Source: Actinoplanes philippinensis
GTDB lineage: Bacteria; Actinomycetota; Actinomycetes; Mycobacteriales; Micromonosporaceae
NCBI RefSeq assembly: GCF_900113015.1
Contig: NZ_FONV01000003.1
Coordinates: 1 to 64,000 of the forward strand
Length of the DNA stretch: 64,000 nucleotides
Reading direction: 5' to 3'
Part shown: positions 1 to 7,452 of the stretch, one piece after another
Position numbering within the stretch: the stretch's first letter is position 1
Layout of the letters: each line of letters opens with the position of its first letter
Notes under the pieces: generated by a model
The model's database searches: none
Seen by the model: only the letters and a program-made list of their open reading frames with translations
What the model was told of the DNA's origin: nothing
Program-made: the position numbers and the translations under genes

Positions 1-12
1 ACACCCCCCGGA

Positions 13-645
13 TCATGCGTACGACAGGGGCGGTAAGTCATACCGGACCGAGCGACCGAGCAGTCCCCATCGGGGACGATCAAAAAGGTAACGGGCGAGG
101 GAGCCGTAACGGGACCGCAGACGGCTGGACACGTCCGCGACGACCTGTTTGGCCAGGAACGGGTGCCCGTCCAGGTCCAGCCGGTAGGTGCCGGTGCGCA
201 GGCACGACTCCACCAGCGACGGCGCCGACAGGCCGGCCACGTCGAGCACGGCGATCGACAGGGCGGACAGGGCACGGCCGACGGCCGGGTTGCGCAGCTG
301 CACCACGACCCGGATGTCCGGCCGCTGCTCCCTGGTCAGCAGTGCCGCCTCTATGGTGTGCAGGTCGTCGGCGAGGACGCAGACGACCGCGAGGGCGCCG
401 GCCAGGCCCGCCTCGTCCATCGTCTCGATGAGCCGTGGGCTGCCCACCACGACCGGCACACCCCAGCCGCGGACCACCCGGACCAGGCGCGCGTCGGCGT
501 CGTCCTCCACCACGACGACCCGGACGCCGGCGAGATAGAGCTGCTCGACGGTGCGCAGTCCCACGTCGTCGAGCCCGCAGACGATGATGTGCCCACGCGG
601 GCTCGTCCGGCCGTCCGTCACCGGAGCAGGATCAACCGCAACCAT
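13..645 (-). CDS. TrkA-N (RCK) NAD-binding domain protein, possibly frameshifted
   Basis: The 210-residue product starts with a Rossmann core (HIIVCGLDDVGLRTVEQL, about residues 19-36) with alternating strands and helices, as in the nucleotide-binding TrkA-N/RCK domain that gates bacterial potassium channels and transporters. A strand at about 110-145 (RVVVQLRNPAVGRALS, then VLDVAGLSAPSLVE) matches the same family. No membrane segment is present, so it would be a cytosolic regulatory subunit or one half of a longer protein. Related actinomycete proteins are often much longer and carry a second RCK domain. After about residue 185 this frame turns into an unconvincing tail and stops at the window edge, while another frame stays open to position 1. 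Family is clear; completeness is doubtful. Confidence 0.7.
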   Translation of the reverse strand: MVAVDPAPVTDGRTSPRGHIIVCGLDDVGLRTVEQLYLAGVRVVVVEDDADARLVRVVRGWGVPVVVGSPRLIETMDEAGLAGALAVVCVLADDLHTIEAALLTREQRPDIRVVVQLRNPAVGRALSALSIAVLDVAGLSAPSLVESCLRTGTYRLDLDGHPFLAKQVVADVSSRLRSRYGSLARYLFDRPRWGLLGRSVRYDLPPLSYA

Positions 646-696
646 GTCGGCGAGATCAACGACGTCGCGGCCCCCGGGTGACCGGACTCCCCTTAG

Positions 697-1143
697 TCAG
701 GGCGCGATGCGGGGCGGGCGGTTCTCATACGGCGTGGACAGCACCACCGTGGTCCGGGTGGTGACGTTCGCGGCCGTGCGGATGTCCTGCAGGAGGCGCT
801 CCAGGTCGGCGGGGCTCTTCACCCGGACAAGGAGCATGTAGAAATCCTCACCGGCCACCGAGTAGCAGGAGTCGATCTCGGACAGATGGGCCAGCCGGTC
901 CGGTGCGTCGTCGGGCTGGGACGGATCGAACGGGCGGATCGCCACGAACGCGGTCAACGGCAGGTCCAGGGCCTCGTAGGAGACCTTGGCGGTGTAGCCG
1001 TTGATGACACCCCGCTGCTCGAGCCGCCGCACACGCTGGTGCACGGCGGAGACGCTGAGGCCCACCCGCTCGGCCAAGTCGGTATACGACAACCGGCCGT
1101 CCGCGGTCAGGGCCGACACGATCGCCCGGTCGATCTCTTCCAC
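697..1143 (-). CDS. Lrp/AsnC family transcriptional regulator
   Basis: The 148-residue protein has the standard Lrp/AsnC layout: an N-terminal winged helix-turn-helix (LSYTDLAERVGLSVSAVHQR, from about residue 19) and a C-terminal ligand-sensing RAM domain of alternating strands and helices (about 70-140). The family binds DNA as dimers or octamers and responds to amino acids or related small molecules; this ligand cannot be read from sequence. It ends about 50 nt before the upstream gene region at position 645 and begins about 26 nt from the stop of the acyl-CoA dehydrogenase gene on the same strand, so the two may be co-transcribed. Confidence 0.9.
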   Translation of the reverse strand: MEEIDRAIVSALTADGRLSYTDLAERVGLSVSAVHQRVRRLEQRGVINGYTAKVSYEALDLPLTAFVAIRPFDPSQPDDAPDRLAHLSEIDSCYSVAGEDFYMLLVRVKSPADLERLLQDIRTAANVTTRTTVVLSTPYENRPPRIAP

Positions 1144-1169
1144 GGCGTCACCCTACCGACCTCGGCGGC

Positions 1170-2309
1170 TCACCCCGTCATCGACCGGGCGATCACGAGC
1201 CGCTGGATCTGGTTGGTGCCCTCGACGATCTGCAGCACCTTCGCCTCCCGGAACCAGCGCTCCACCGGGTGGTCGGCGACGTAGCCGGCCCCGCCGAGCA
1301 CCTGGACGGCGTCGGTGGTGACCTTCATCGCCATGTCGGTGGCGAACAGCTTGGCCTTGGCCGCCTCGATGGAGAACGGGCGGCCGGCGTCCTTGAGACG
1401 TGCCGCGTTCAGCAGCAGCGCGCGGGCCGCCGACACTCCGGTGGCCATGTCGGCGAGCATGAACCCGATGCCCTGGAACTGCGCGATCGGCTTGCCGAAC
1501 TGCTCGCGCTCCTTCGCATACGCGGTGGCGTAGTCGACGGCCGACTGGGCGAGACCGACAGCGCAGGCGGCGATGCCGAGGCGGCCGGCGTCGAGGGCGC
1601 GCATCGCGATGGTGAAGCCCTGATTCTCCTCGCCGACCAGCCGGTCACGGGGGATGCGGGCGTCCTCGAGGACGATCTGGGCGGGCGCCGACGAACGCAG
1701 GCCCATCAGTCTCTCCGGCGACTGCGGCATCAGGCCGGGCGTGCCGGCGTCGGCGAGCAGGCAGGAGATGCCCCGGGGGCCGGGTCCACCCGTACGGCAG
1801 AAGATGTTGTAGAAATCGGCCTGGCCGGCGTGCGTGATCCAGGCCTTGGTGCCGGTGACCAGGAAATCGTCGCCGTCGGCGACGGCCTTGGTGGTGAGGC
1901 CGGCGGCGTCGGAGCCACCGTGCGGCTCGGAGAGCGCATACGCCCCGAGCAGTTCCCCGCCGACCATCTCGGGCAGCATGGCCCGCTGCTTGCCGGTGCC
2001 GAACTCGGCGACCGGGAAACACGACAGCGTGTGCACGCTGACCGCCTCGGCGATGCCCAGCCAGGTGCCCGCGAGGATCTCCAGCACCTGGACATACACC
2101 TCATAGGGCTGGGCCGCGCCGCCGACGTCCTCCGGGTAGGGCAGGCCGAGCAGCCCGGACCGGCCGAGGGTGCGCAGGACGTCGCGGGGGAACTCGCCGC
2201 GCGCCTCGAAGTCGTCGACCTTGCCGGCCAGCTCGCGGGTGGCGAGCTCGGTGGTGAGGTCGAGCAGGTCGTGAGCTTCAGGGGTGGGAAGCAGTCGATC
2301 CACGGTCAT
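1170..2309 (-). CDS. Acyl-CoA dehydrogenase
   Basis: The 379-residue flavoenzyme has normal family length, with a helical N-terminal domain, a central beta domain (YALSEPHGGSDAAGLTTKA, near 150, and WITHAGQADFYNIF) and a C-terminal four-helix domain. The C-terminal stretch VVEGTNQIQRL carries the glutamate that acts as catalytic base in short-chain acyl-CoA dehydrogenases, and LGGAGYVADHPVERWFRE is the FAD/tetramer signature. It should oxidise a short or branched acyl-CoA to the 2,3-enoyl-CoA, passing electrons to ETF. The next gene downstream on the same strand is an Lrp-type regulator, which hints at amino-acid-derived acyl-CoA as substrate; this is inference. Confidence 0.93.
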   Translation of the reverse strand: MTVDRLLPTPEAHDLLDLTTELATRELAGKVDDFEARGEFPRDVLRTLGRSGLLGLPYPEDVGGAAQPYEVYVQVLEILAGTWLGIAEAVSVHTLSCFPVAEFGTGKQRAMLPEMVGGELLGAYALSEPHGGSDAAGLTTKAVADGDDFLVTGTKAWITHAGQADFYNIFCRTGGPGPRGISCLLADAGTPGLMPQSPERLMGLRSSAPAQIVLEDARIPRDRLVGEENQGFTIAMRALDAGRLGIAACAVGLAQSAVDYATAYAKEREQFGKPIAQFQGIGFMLADMATGVSAARALLLNAARLKDAGRPFSIEAAKAKLFATDMAMKVTTDAVQVLGGAGYVADHPVERWFREAKVLQIVEGTNQIQRLVIARSMTG

Positions 2310-2318
2310 GAAGGCAGC

Positions 2319-2984
2319 TTAACGGTCGTTAACAGCCGGGGTGACCAACCCGGTCTCGTACGCCAGCACCACGGCCTGTGCCCGGTCGCGCAGATCCAGC
2401 TTCGCAAAGATCCGGGCCACGTGAGTCTTCACCGTCGCCTCGCTGAGCGTCAATGCCTCGGCCAGCTCGGTGTTCGACAGGCCGCGCCCGAGCAGGGTCA
2501 GCACCTCCCGCTCGCGCGGGGTGAGCACGGCCAGGTCACGGTGCACGGCGGGCGGCTCCCCCACCCCGGCGAAACGCTGCACCAGGCGACGGGTGATCGA
2601 CGGGGCGAGCAGCGCGTCGCCGGTGCCGACCAGCCGGACCGCGGCGGCCAGGTGGTCCGCGGTCACGTCCTTGAGCAGGAAACCGCTGGCACCGGCGGCG
2701 AGCGCGGCGTAGACGTACCGGTCCAGGTCGAAGGTGGTCAGCATGAGGATGCGACACGACGGGGTACGGGCCAGGATGCGCCGGGTCGCCTCGATGCCGT
2801 CCATGCCGGGCATCCGGACGTCCATCAGGATCACGTCGGGACGCAGCCGGCGTTCGGCCTCGACCGCGGCGGCCCCGTCGGCGGCCTCACCGGCGACGTC
2901 GAGGCCCCGCGCGGTGAGGATCAGCCGGAACCCGGTGCGGATCAGCTCCTGATCATCGACGATGAGAACCCGCGGCCCGGTCAT
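2319..2984 (-). CDS. NarL/LuxR-family response regulator
   Basis: The 221-residue protein has a receiver domain with acidic pocket D10-D11, phosphoacceptor D55 (ILMDVRMPG) and K105 (GFLLKD), followed by a LuxR-type helix-turn-helix (LTPREREVLTLLGRGLSNTE, from about residue 152). I chose the ATG at 2984 because MTGPRVLIVDDQ is the usual start of the receiver domain; the open frame runs 50 codons further upstream with no homology and would overlap the kinase gene. The start lies 19 nt after the kinase stop, so the two form one operon. The pair sits beside an ABC exporter on the opposite strand, its likely target. Confidence 0.93.
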   Translation of the reverse strand: MTGPRVLIVDDQELIRTGFRLILTARGLDVAGEAADGAAAVEAERRLRPDVILMDVRMPGMDGIEATRRILARTPSCRILMLTTFDLDRYVYAALAAGASGFLLKDVTADHLAAAVRLVGTGDALLAPSITRRLVQRFAGVGEPPAVHRDLAVLTPREREVLTLLGRGLSNTELAEALTLSEATVKTHVARIFAKLDLRDRAQAVVLAYETGLVTPAVNDR

Positions 2985-3003
2985 CGGACACCCCGCGCCC
3001 GGC

Positions 3004-3810
3004 TCACGACGCGTCCAGCGGGAGTCGTGCGCGGACCCGGAAACCGCCGCCGAGCCGCCGGCGCGCGTCGAGGTCGCCGCCGTAGACCGCGACGCGTTCG
3101 CGGAGCCCGGCCAGCCCTCGCCCGGCGCCGTCACCCGGCGGCGCGGCGGGCGGCACGTCGCCGGTCAGCACGCTCGGGCCGGTGGTCAGCACCTCCACGC
3201 GCAGGGCGTGCTCGGCATACCGGATGGTCACCTCGGCCTTTCCTCCGGATCCGTGTTTGAGGGCGTTGGTCAGGGCCTCCTGCACGATCCGGAACGCCGT
3301 GACGTCGATGCCGGTCGGCAGCGGCCGGGGCTCCCCCGAGACGCGGACCTCGACCGGCAGGCCGGCGAACGCGATCCGGTCCACGAGCGGGCTCAGCCGG
3401 GCCAGGGTCGGCTGCGGCGCGAGCCCCGGGTCCTCACCGCCGGCCGGGTCGGGCGCCAGCAGGCCGAGCAGGTTGCGCAGCTCGGTCATGGTGTCCCGGC
3501 CGGCGCGCTCGACCGCGGCGAGCGCGGCGCCGGCCTCGGCGGGCATCGTGGCGAGCACCTCCCGGGCCGCGCCCGCCTGCACGATCATGACGCTGACGTT
3601 GTGGCTGACGATGTCGTGCAGCTCGTGGGCGATCCGGGCGCGCTCCTCGTCGACGGCGGCCCGGGCCGCGGCCGCGCGCTCGCGCTCCAGCAGCCAGCCG
3701 CGCTCCCCCATCGCCCGCTCGTGGCGCAGCCGGGCCCGGCGCAGCAGGAACGCCAGGGTCACCGTGGCCGCGCCGGTCACCGCGAGCATCACCGTCACCA
3801 CGCCGACCAC
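3004..3810 (-). CDS. Sensor histidine kinase with almost no sensor domain
   Basis: This is a HisKA_3-type kinase of 268 residues: one hydrophobic segment (about 3-23), a coiled linker, the phosphoacceptor box RIAHELHDIVSHNVSVM (H65), an N-box (RIVQEALTNALKHG) and a glycine box (GRGLAGLRERV). It should phosphorylate the response regulator encoded directly downstream. Kinases of this class usually carry four or more membrane helices before the H-box; here the frame is closed by a stop at 3838-3840, so at most one helix can be encoded. The GTG at 3810 is the only good start. It may be an N-terminally shortened kinase that reads its signal through the neighbouring ABC exporter. Confidence 0.88.
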   Translation of the reverse strand: MVGVVTVMLAVTGAATVTLAFLLRRARLRHERAMGERGWLLERERAAAARAAVDEERARIAHELHDIVSHNVSVMIVQAGAAREVLATMPAEAGAALAAVERAGRDTMTELRNLLGLLAPDPAGGEDPGLAPQPTLARLSPLVDRIAFAGLPVEVRVSGEPRPLPTGIDVTAFRIVQEALTNALKHGSGGKAEVTIRYAEHALRVEVLTTGPSVLTGDVPPAAPPGDGAGRGLAGLRERVAVYGGDLDARRRLGGGFRVRARLPLDAS

Positions 3811-3942
3811 CTTGGCACGCCGGGACGGCGGCGCGCATCACCCCGTGGACGGGGCGCATACATCTGCGGGATGAGACCACCGGGCCGCTTGCATCCGGCG
3901 GCCGATGCCGGGGCGTGCCGTCGATCCGTAGCGTCCGGTGGC

Positions 3943-4632
3943 ATGACGACAGAGACGGTGGTCCGGCTCGACCGGGTACGCAAGGAATACGGCGAGACGG
4001 CCGCCCTGGACGGGGTGTCGCTGACGATCCGCCGGGGCGAGGCGGTCGCCGTGATGGGCCCGTCCGGGTGCGGCAAGTCCACCCTGCTCAACATGATCGC
4101 CGGCCTGGACCGGCCGACGTCCGGGGAGGTGACCGTGCACGGCGAGCGCCTCGACGCGATGAACGAGACGAGGCTCGCGCTGTTCCGCCGCCACCACCTC
4201 GGCATGATCTTCCAGTTCTTCAACCTGCTCGACGATCTGTCCGCGCTGGACAATGTGGCCCTGGCCGCCCAGCTGACCGGCTCGTCGGCGGCCACCGCCC
4301 GGCGCCGTGCCCTGGAACTCTTCGACGAGCTGGGCATCACCGACCGGCGGGACGTCTATCCGGCCGCGCTCTCCGGCGGTGAGAGGCAGCGGGTGGCGGT
4401 GGCCCGGGCGCTGATGAACCGGCCGGCGCTGCTGCTGGCCGACGAGCCGACCGGCGCCCTGGACAGCCGGGCCGGCGAACAGGTGATGGACCTGCTGATC
4501 GACCTCAACCAGATCGGGCAGACGCTGCTGATCGTCACCCACGACGCGCGGCTCGCGCACCGCTGCGCCAGCCGGCTGGTGGAGCTGGCCGACGGCCGGA
4601 TCGCCGCCGAGTCCGCCCTGGACCGGGTGTGA
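3943..4632 (+). CDS. ABC transporter ATP-binding protein (MacB/LolD type)
   Basis: The 229-residue ATPase has Walker A GPSGCGKST (39-47), the Q-loop near residue 91 (IFQFFNLL), signature LSGGERQ (143-149) and Walker B LLLADEPTGALD (163-174). The residues around the Q-loop and the short length are typical of the MacB/LolD/FtsE group, which works with FtsX-fold permeases in efflux of peptides or antibiotics or in envelope maintenance. I start at ATG 3943, just before the first conserved strand. The stop overlaps the permease start (GTGA at 4629-4632), so the two are translationally coupled. It is divergent from the two-component system, a common arrangement for stress-induced exporters. Confidence 0.95.
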   Translation: MTTETVVRLDRVRKEYGETAALDGVSLTIRRGEAVAVMGPSGCGKSTLLNMIAGLDRPTSGEVTVHGERLDAMNETRLALFRRHHLGMIFQFFNLLDDLSALDNVALAAQLTGSSAATARRRALELFDELGITDRRDVYPAALSGGERQRVAVARALMNRPALLLADEPTGALDSRAGEQVMDLLIDLNQIGQTLLIVTHDARLAHRCASRLVELADGRIAAESALDRV

Positions 4633-6950
4633 GCGCCGTGTGGGCGGCCGCGCGGGCCGCGATCCGCCGGCGGCGGCTGCAGACCTTCGTGATCGCGCTG
4701 GTGGCGCTGCTGTGCACGGCCACCGCCGTGGTGTCGCTGGCGCTGCTGGACGCGACGTCGGCGCCGTTCGACCGGGCGTTCGAGCAGCAGCAGGGCCCGC
4801 ACGCGGTCGCGTTCTACGATCCGGCGAAGGTGACACCGGAGCAACTGGCCGGAGCACGCAACGGGGTGGCCGCGGGGGCCGGGCCGTTCGGGCAGACCGT
4901 CGCCGAGACGCGGGCCGCGGGTCCGGTCGGCTCGATGCTGGGGCCGCTCGCGATCGTCGGCCGCGCCGACCCGGCCGGCGAGGTGGACCGGCTCGACGTG
5001 TGGCGCGGGCGGTGGCCGGCCGCACCCGGGGAGATCACGCTGAACGCCCCGCCCGAGGACGACGCCGGCTTCGCCCGCGGCCCGATGGGGCACCTGAGCA
5101 CGCTGACCGTGAACGGGACGACCCTGACCGTGGTCGGCTGGGCGTACAGCGTGAGCCACTCCGCGGACGCCTGGGTGACCCCGGAGCAGATGACCGCGTG
5201 GCGGCCGTCCGGGCTGCAGATGCTGTACCGGTTCGCCGGCGACGTGTCCACCCGGGACGCGGTCGAGGAGCGGCTGGCCGGGGTGCTGCCCGGCGGGGCG
5301 CTGCTCGCGGCACAGCCGTACCAGGTGGTCAAGGAGGAGGCGGCCGAGACCGCCGGCGTCTACCTGCCGTTCCTCGGCGCGTTCGGGGTGCTCGGCCTGC
5401 TGGTCGCGGTGATCATCGTGGGCAACGTGGTGAGCGGCGCGGTGGTCTCCGGCTTCCGGCACATCGGCGTGCTCAAGTCGCTCGGCTTCACCCCGCGCCA
5501 GGTGGTCGGCGTCTACCTGACCATGGTGATCGTCCCGGCGACGGCCGGCGCGATCCTCGGCACGGGGCTCGGCGCCGTCGGGGCGCAGCCGCTGCTGGCC
5601 GACACGTTCCGCGGCCTCGGCTACGGCCAGGGCACCGGCGTGGAACTGCGGGTGTGGGCGGCCGGGCTGCTCGGCGTACCGGCGCTGGTCCTGGTCGCCG
5701 CCCTGCTCCCGGCCTCCCGGGCGCACCGCCTCTCGGCGGCCGAGGCGATCAGCGCGGGCAGCGCGCCGCGACCGGGTCGCGCCTTGCGGGTGCAAAGACT
5801 TCTCGGGGGTACGCGACTCCCGCGCTCGATCAGCCTCGGCCTGGGCCTCCCGTTCGCCCGTCCCGGCCGGACCGCTCTGACCATGGCGTCGCTGCTGATC
5901 GGGGTGACCACGGTGACGCTCGCGACCGGCCTGGCCGGCACGCTGATCGAGACGTCCCGGCTGGACGCGGCGGCCGGCGGCGACGTCGGGGTGCGCCCGG
6001 GGGTGGCCGGGCCGGCCGGGGGGCCGACGACGGAGCGCGGCGACCGGGAGATCGAGGCGCTGCTGCGGGGCCTGCCCGGCGCCGCGAAGGTGGGCGCGTC
6101 GGCCGGGCTCACGGTCCCGGTGGTCGGCCAGAGCTCGCCGGTGCAGGTCAACTTCATCCGGGGCGACGTCGCCGCGATGGGCTACCAGGCGCAGCTGCTG
6201 GAGGGCCGGTGGCTGGCCGGGCCGGACGAGGTGGTGGCGTCGGCCGAGCTGATCAACAAGCGCGGGCTGGCGGTCGGCGACACGATGGTCCTGCAGCTGG
6301 AGGGGGGCCGGACGACGGTCACCATCGTCGGCGAGACCATGCAGTCGCTGCCCGGGCCGGGTGACGGCCTGTTCGCCGCCTGGCGGGACCTGCCGGGACT
6401 CGACCCGTTCGCCTTCTACTACCAGGTGGAGCTGGCCGAGGGCGCCGACGTGCAGGCGTTCACGGCGGCGGTGCGGGCGGCCGACCCGGGCCTGACGGTC
6501 TGGGACAACACCGACGTGACCGACCTGACCATAGTGATCACCGGCATCTCCACCGTGCTGGCGCTGCTGCTCGCCGCGGTGGCCGCGCTCGGGGTGCTCA
6601 ACACGGTGGCGCTCAACGTCCAGGACCGGCGCCGTGACCTGGGGATGCTCAAGTCGATCGGGATGACCCCGCGTCAGGTGCTCACCATGCTGGTCACGTC
6701 GATGGCCGCGCTCGGGGTGGCCGGCGGGCTGCTCGGCATCCCGTTCGGGATGGCGGCGCACCGGCTGGTGATCCCGCTCGCCGCGGACGCCGCGAAGGTG
6801 ACCCTGCCGGACTACGTGATGCGGGTGTGGGACCCGGCGACGCTGGCGCTGCTGGTGGTCAGCGGCGTGCTGATCGCGGTCCTCGGCGCGCTGCTGCCGG
6901 CCCGGTCGGCGGCCCGGCTGAGCATCGCCCGGGTGCTGCACAACGAGTGA
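4629..6950 (+). CDS. FtsX-like ABC transporter permease
   Basis: The 773-residue protein has one N-terminal membrane helix, an extracytoplasmic MacB-PCD-like domain, a three-helix FtsX domain (from about residue 245, FGVLGLLVAVIIVGNVVSG), then a second extracytoplasmic domain and a second FtsX domain (from about 635, STVLALLLAAVAALGVLN). Both FtsX domains contain the typical cytoplasmic loop (GVLKSLGFTPRQVVGVYL and GMLKSIGMTPRQVLTML). The duplicated layout means that one polypeptide may form the whole transmembrane part. It is encoded directly after, and overlaps, its ATPase gene. The substrate is unknown; antimicrobial peptide export is a common role for such loci with a two-component system. 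Confidence 0.93.
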   Translation: MSAVWAAARAAIRRRRLQTFVIALVALLCTATAVVSLALLDATSAPFDRAFEQQQGPHAVAFYDPAKVTPEQLAGARNGVAAGAGPFGQTVAETRAAGPVGSMLGPLAIVGRADPAGEVDRLDVWRGRWPAAPGEITLNAPPEDDAGFARGPMGHLSTLTVNGTTLTVVGWAYSVSHSADAWVTPEQMTAWRPSGLQMLYRFAGDVSTRDAVEERLAGVLPGGALLAAQPYQVVKEEAAETAGVYLPFLGAFGVLGLLVAVIIVGNVVSGAVVSGFRHIGVLKSLGFTPRQVVGVYLTMVIVPATAGAILGTGLGAVGAQPLLADTFRGLGYGQGTGVELRVWAAGLLGVPALVLVAALLPASRAHRLSAAEAISAGSAPRPGRALRVQRLLGGTRLPRSISLGLGLPFARPGRTALTMASLLIGVTTVTLATGLAGTLIETSRLDAAAGGDVGVRPGVAGPAGGPTTERGDREIEALLRGLPGAAKVGASAGLTVPVVGQSSPVQVNFIRGDVAAMGYQAQLLEGRWLAGPDEVVASAELINKRGLAVGDTMVLQLEGGRTTVTIVGETMQSLPGPGDGLFAAWRDLPGLDPFAFYYQVELAEGADVQAFTAAVRAADPGLTVWDNTDVTDLTIVITGISTVLALLLAAVAALGVLNTVALNVQDRRRDLGMLKSIGMTPRQVLTMLVTSMAALGVAGGLLGIPFGMAAHRLVIPLAADAAKVTLPDYVMRVWDPATLALLVVSGVLIAVLGALLPARSAARLSIARVLHNE

Positions 6951-6968
6951 CGCCGTCGACCGGCCACG

Positions 6969-7004
6969 GCCCGGAGCGGATGCTGGGGGGTCACCGCTCC
7001 GGGC
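6969..7004 (+). terminator. Hairpin terminator of the ABC exporter operon
   Basis: An 11-bp perfect stem (GCCCGGAGCGG paired with CCGCTCCGGGC) lies 18 nt after the permease stop. There is no clear T-tract, as is common for actinomycete terminators. Confidence 0.75.
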
Positions 7005-7013
7005 CGCCGGCGC

Positions 7014-7040
7014 CTCACCTGTCCCCGTGGATCAGGTGAG
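7014..7040 (-). terminator. Hairpin terminator of the small secreted protein gene
   Basis: An 8-bp perfect stem (CTCACCTG paired with CAGGTGAG) with an 11-nt loop lies just beyond the stop codon at 7047 on the minus strand. Together with the preceding hairpin it separates two convergent transcription units. Confidence 0.65.
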
Positions 7041-7046
7041 ACGAGG

Positions 7047-7370
7047 TCAGACCACCTTCTGGATGGTCACGTCGTCGATCTCCTCACCGGTCAGGCAGGA
7101 CGCCGAGGACGTCGCGCCCGACGTGGTCTTCCACGTGCCGTAGATGGTCCGCGTCTGCCCACTGGTGATCTTGTAGCAGACCACCTTGACCCGGAACGAC
7201 GAACCGTTCGTCGCGGTGGTGCACTTCGCGGTGCCGGTACGGCCCGAGTAGTTCGTCGAGCAGCCGCTGAGCGCGGCCTGCGCGGAGCCCGGCGCGGCGA
7301 GGACCAGTCCGGCCGTCACCAGACCACCGACAGCCAGGGCCTTCGCGGTACGACGGATGGTGTCCACCAT
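7047..7370 (-). CDS. Small secreted protein of unknown function
   Basis: The 107-residue product has a clear Sec signal peptide: basic MVDTIRRTAK, a hydrophobic core (ALAVGGLVTAGLVLAA) and an AQA cleavage site near residue 32. The mature part is about 75 residues, polar, rich in Ser and Thr, with four cysteines (C37, C50, C69 and C92) that could form two disulfides. I recognise no family. It is divergent from the SARP-type regulator gene, and an 18-bp palindrome lies between them, so regulation of this gene by that regulator is plausible but not shown. Confidence 0.8.
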   Translation of the reverse strand: MVDTIRRTAKALAVGGLVTAGLVLAAPGSAQAALSGCSTNYSGRTGTAKCTTATNGSSFRVKVVCYKITSGQTRTIYGTWKTTSGATSSASCLTGEEIDDVTIQKVV

Positions 7371-7388
7371 GGTGTTACCCCTTTCCGG

Positions 7389-7406
7389 TCGATCAGGTCT
7401 GATCGA
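7389..7406. promoter_or_regulatory. 18-bp palindrome in the divergent promoter region
   Basis: TCGATCAG, 2 bp, CTGATCGA: two perfect 8-bp arms between the start codons at 7370 (minus) and 7453 (plus). The position and symmetry fit an operator for a dimeric regulator. SARP proteins normally prefer direct repeats, so a different regulator may bind here. Confidence 0.55.
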
Positions 7407-7452
7407 TCACTGAGGCGAATCATGACGCCACCCGTTGATACATTCCCTATAC

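Noticed and set aside
7370..7412. A seventh CTCA-type promoter for the small secreted protein gene (CTCA-N17-ATCGAC on the minus strand).
   Set aside because: The second block lacks CCGA and the spacer is 17, unlike the six uniform sites; the palindrome explains most of the match.
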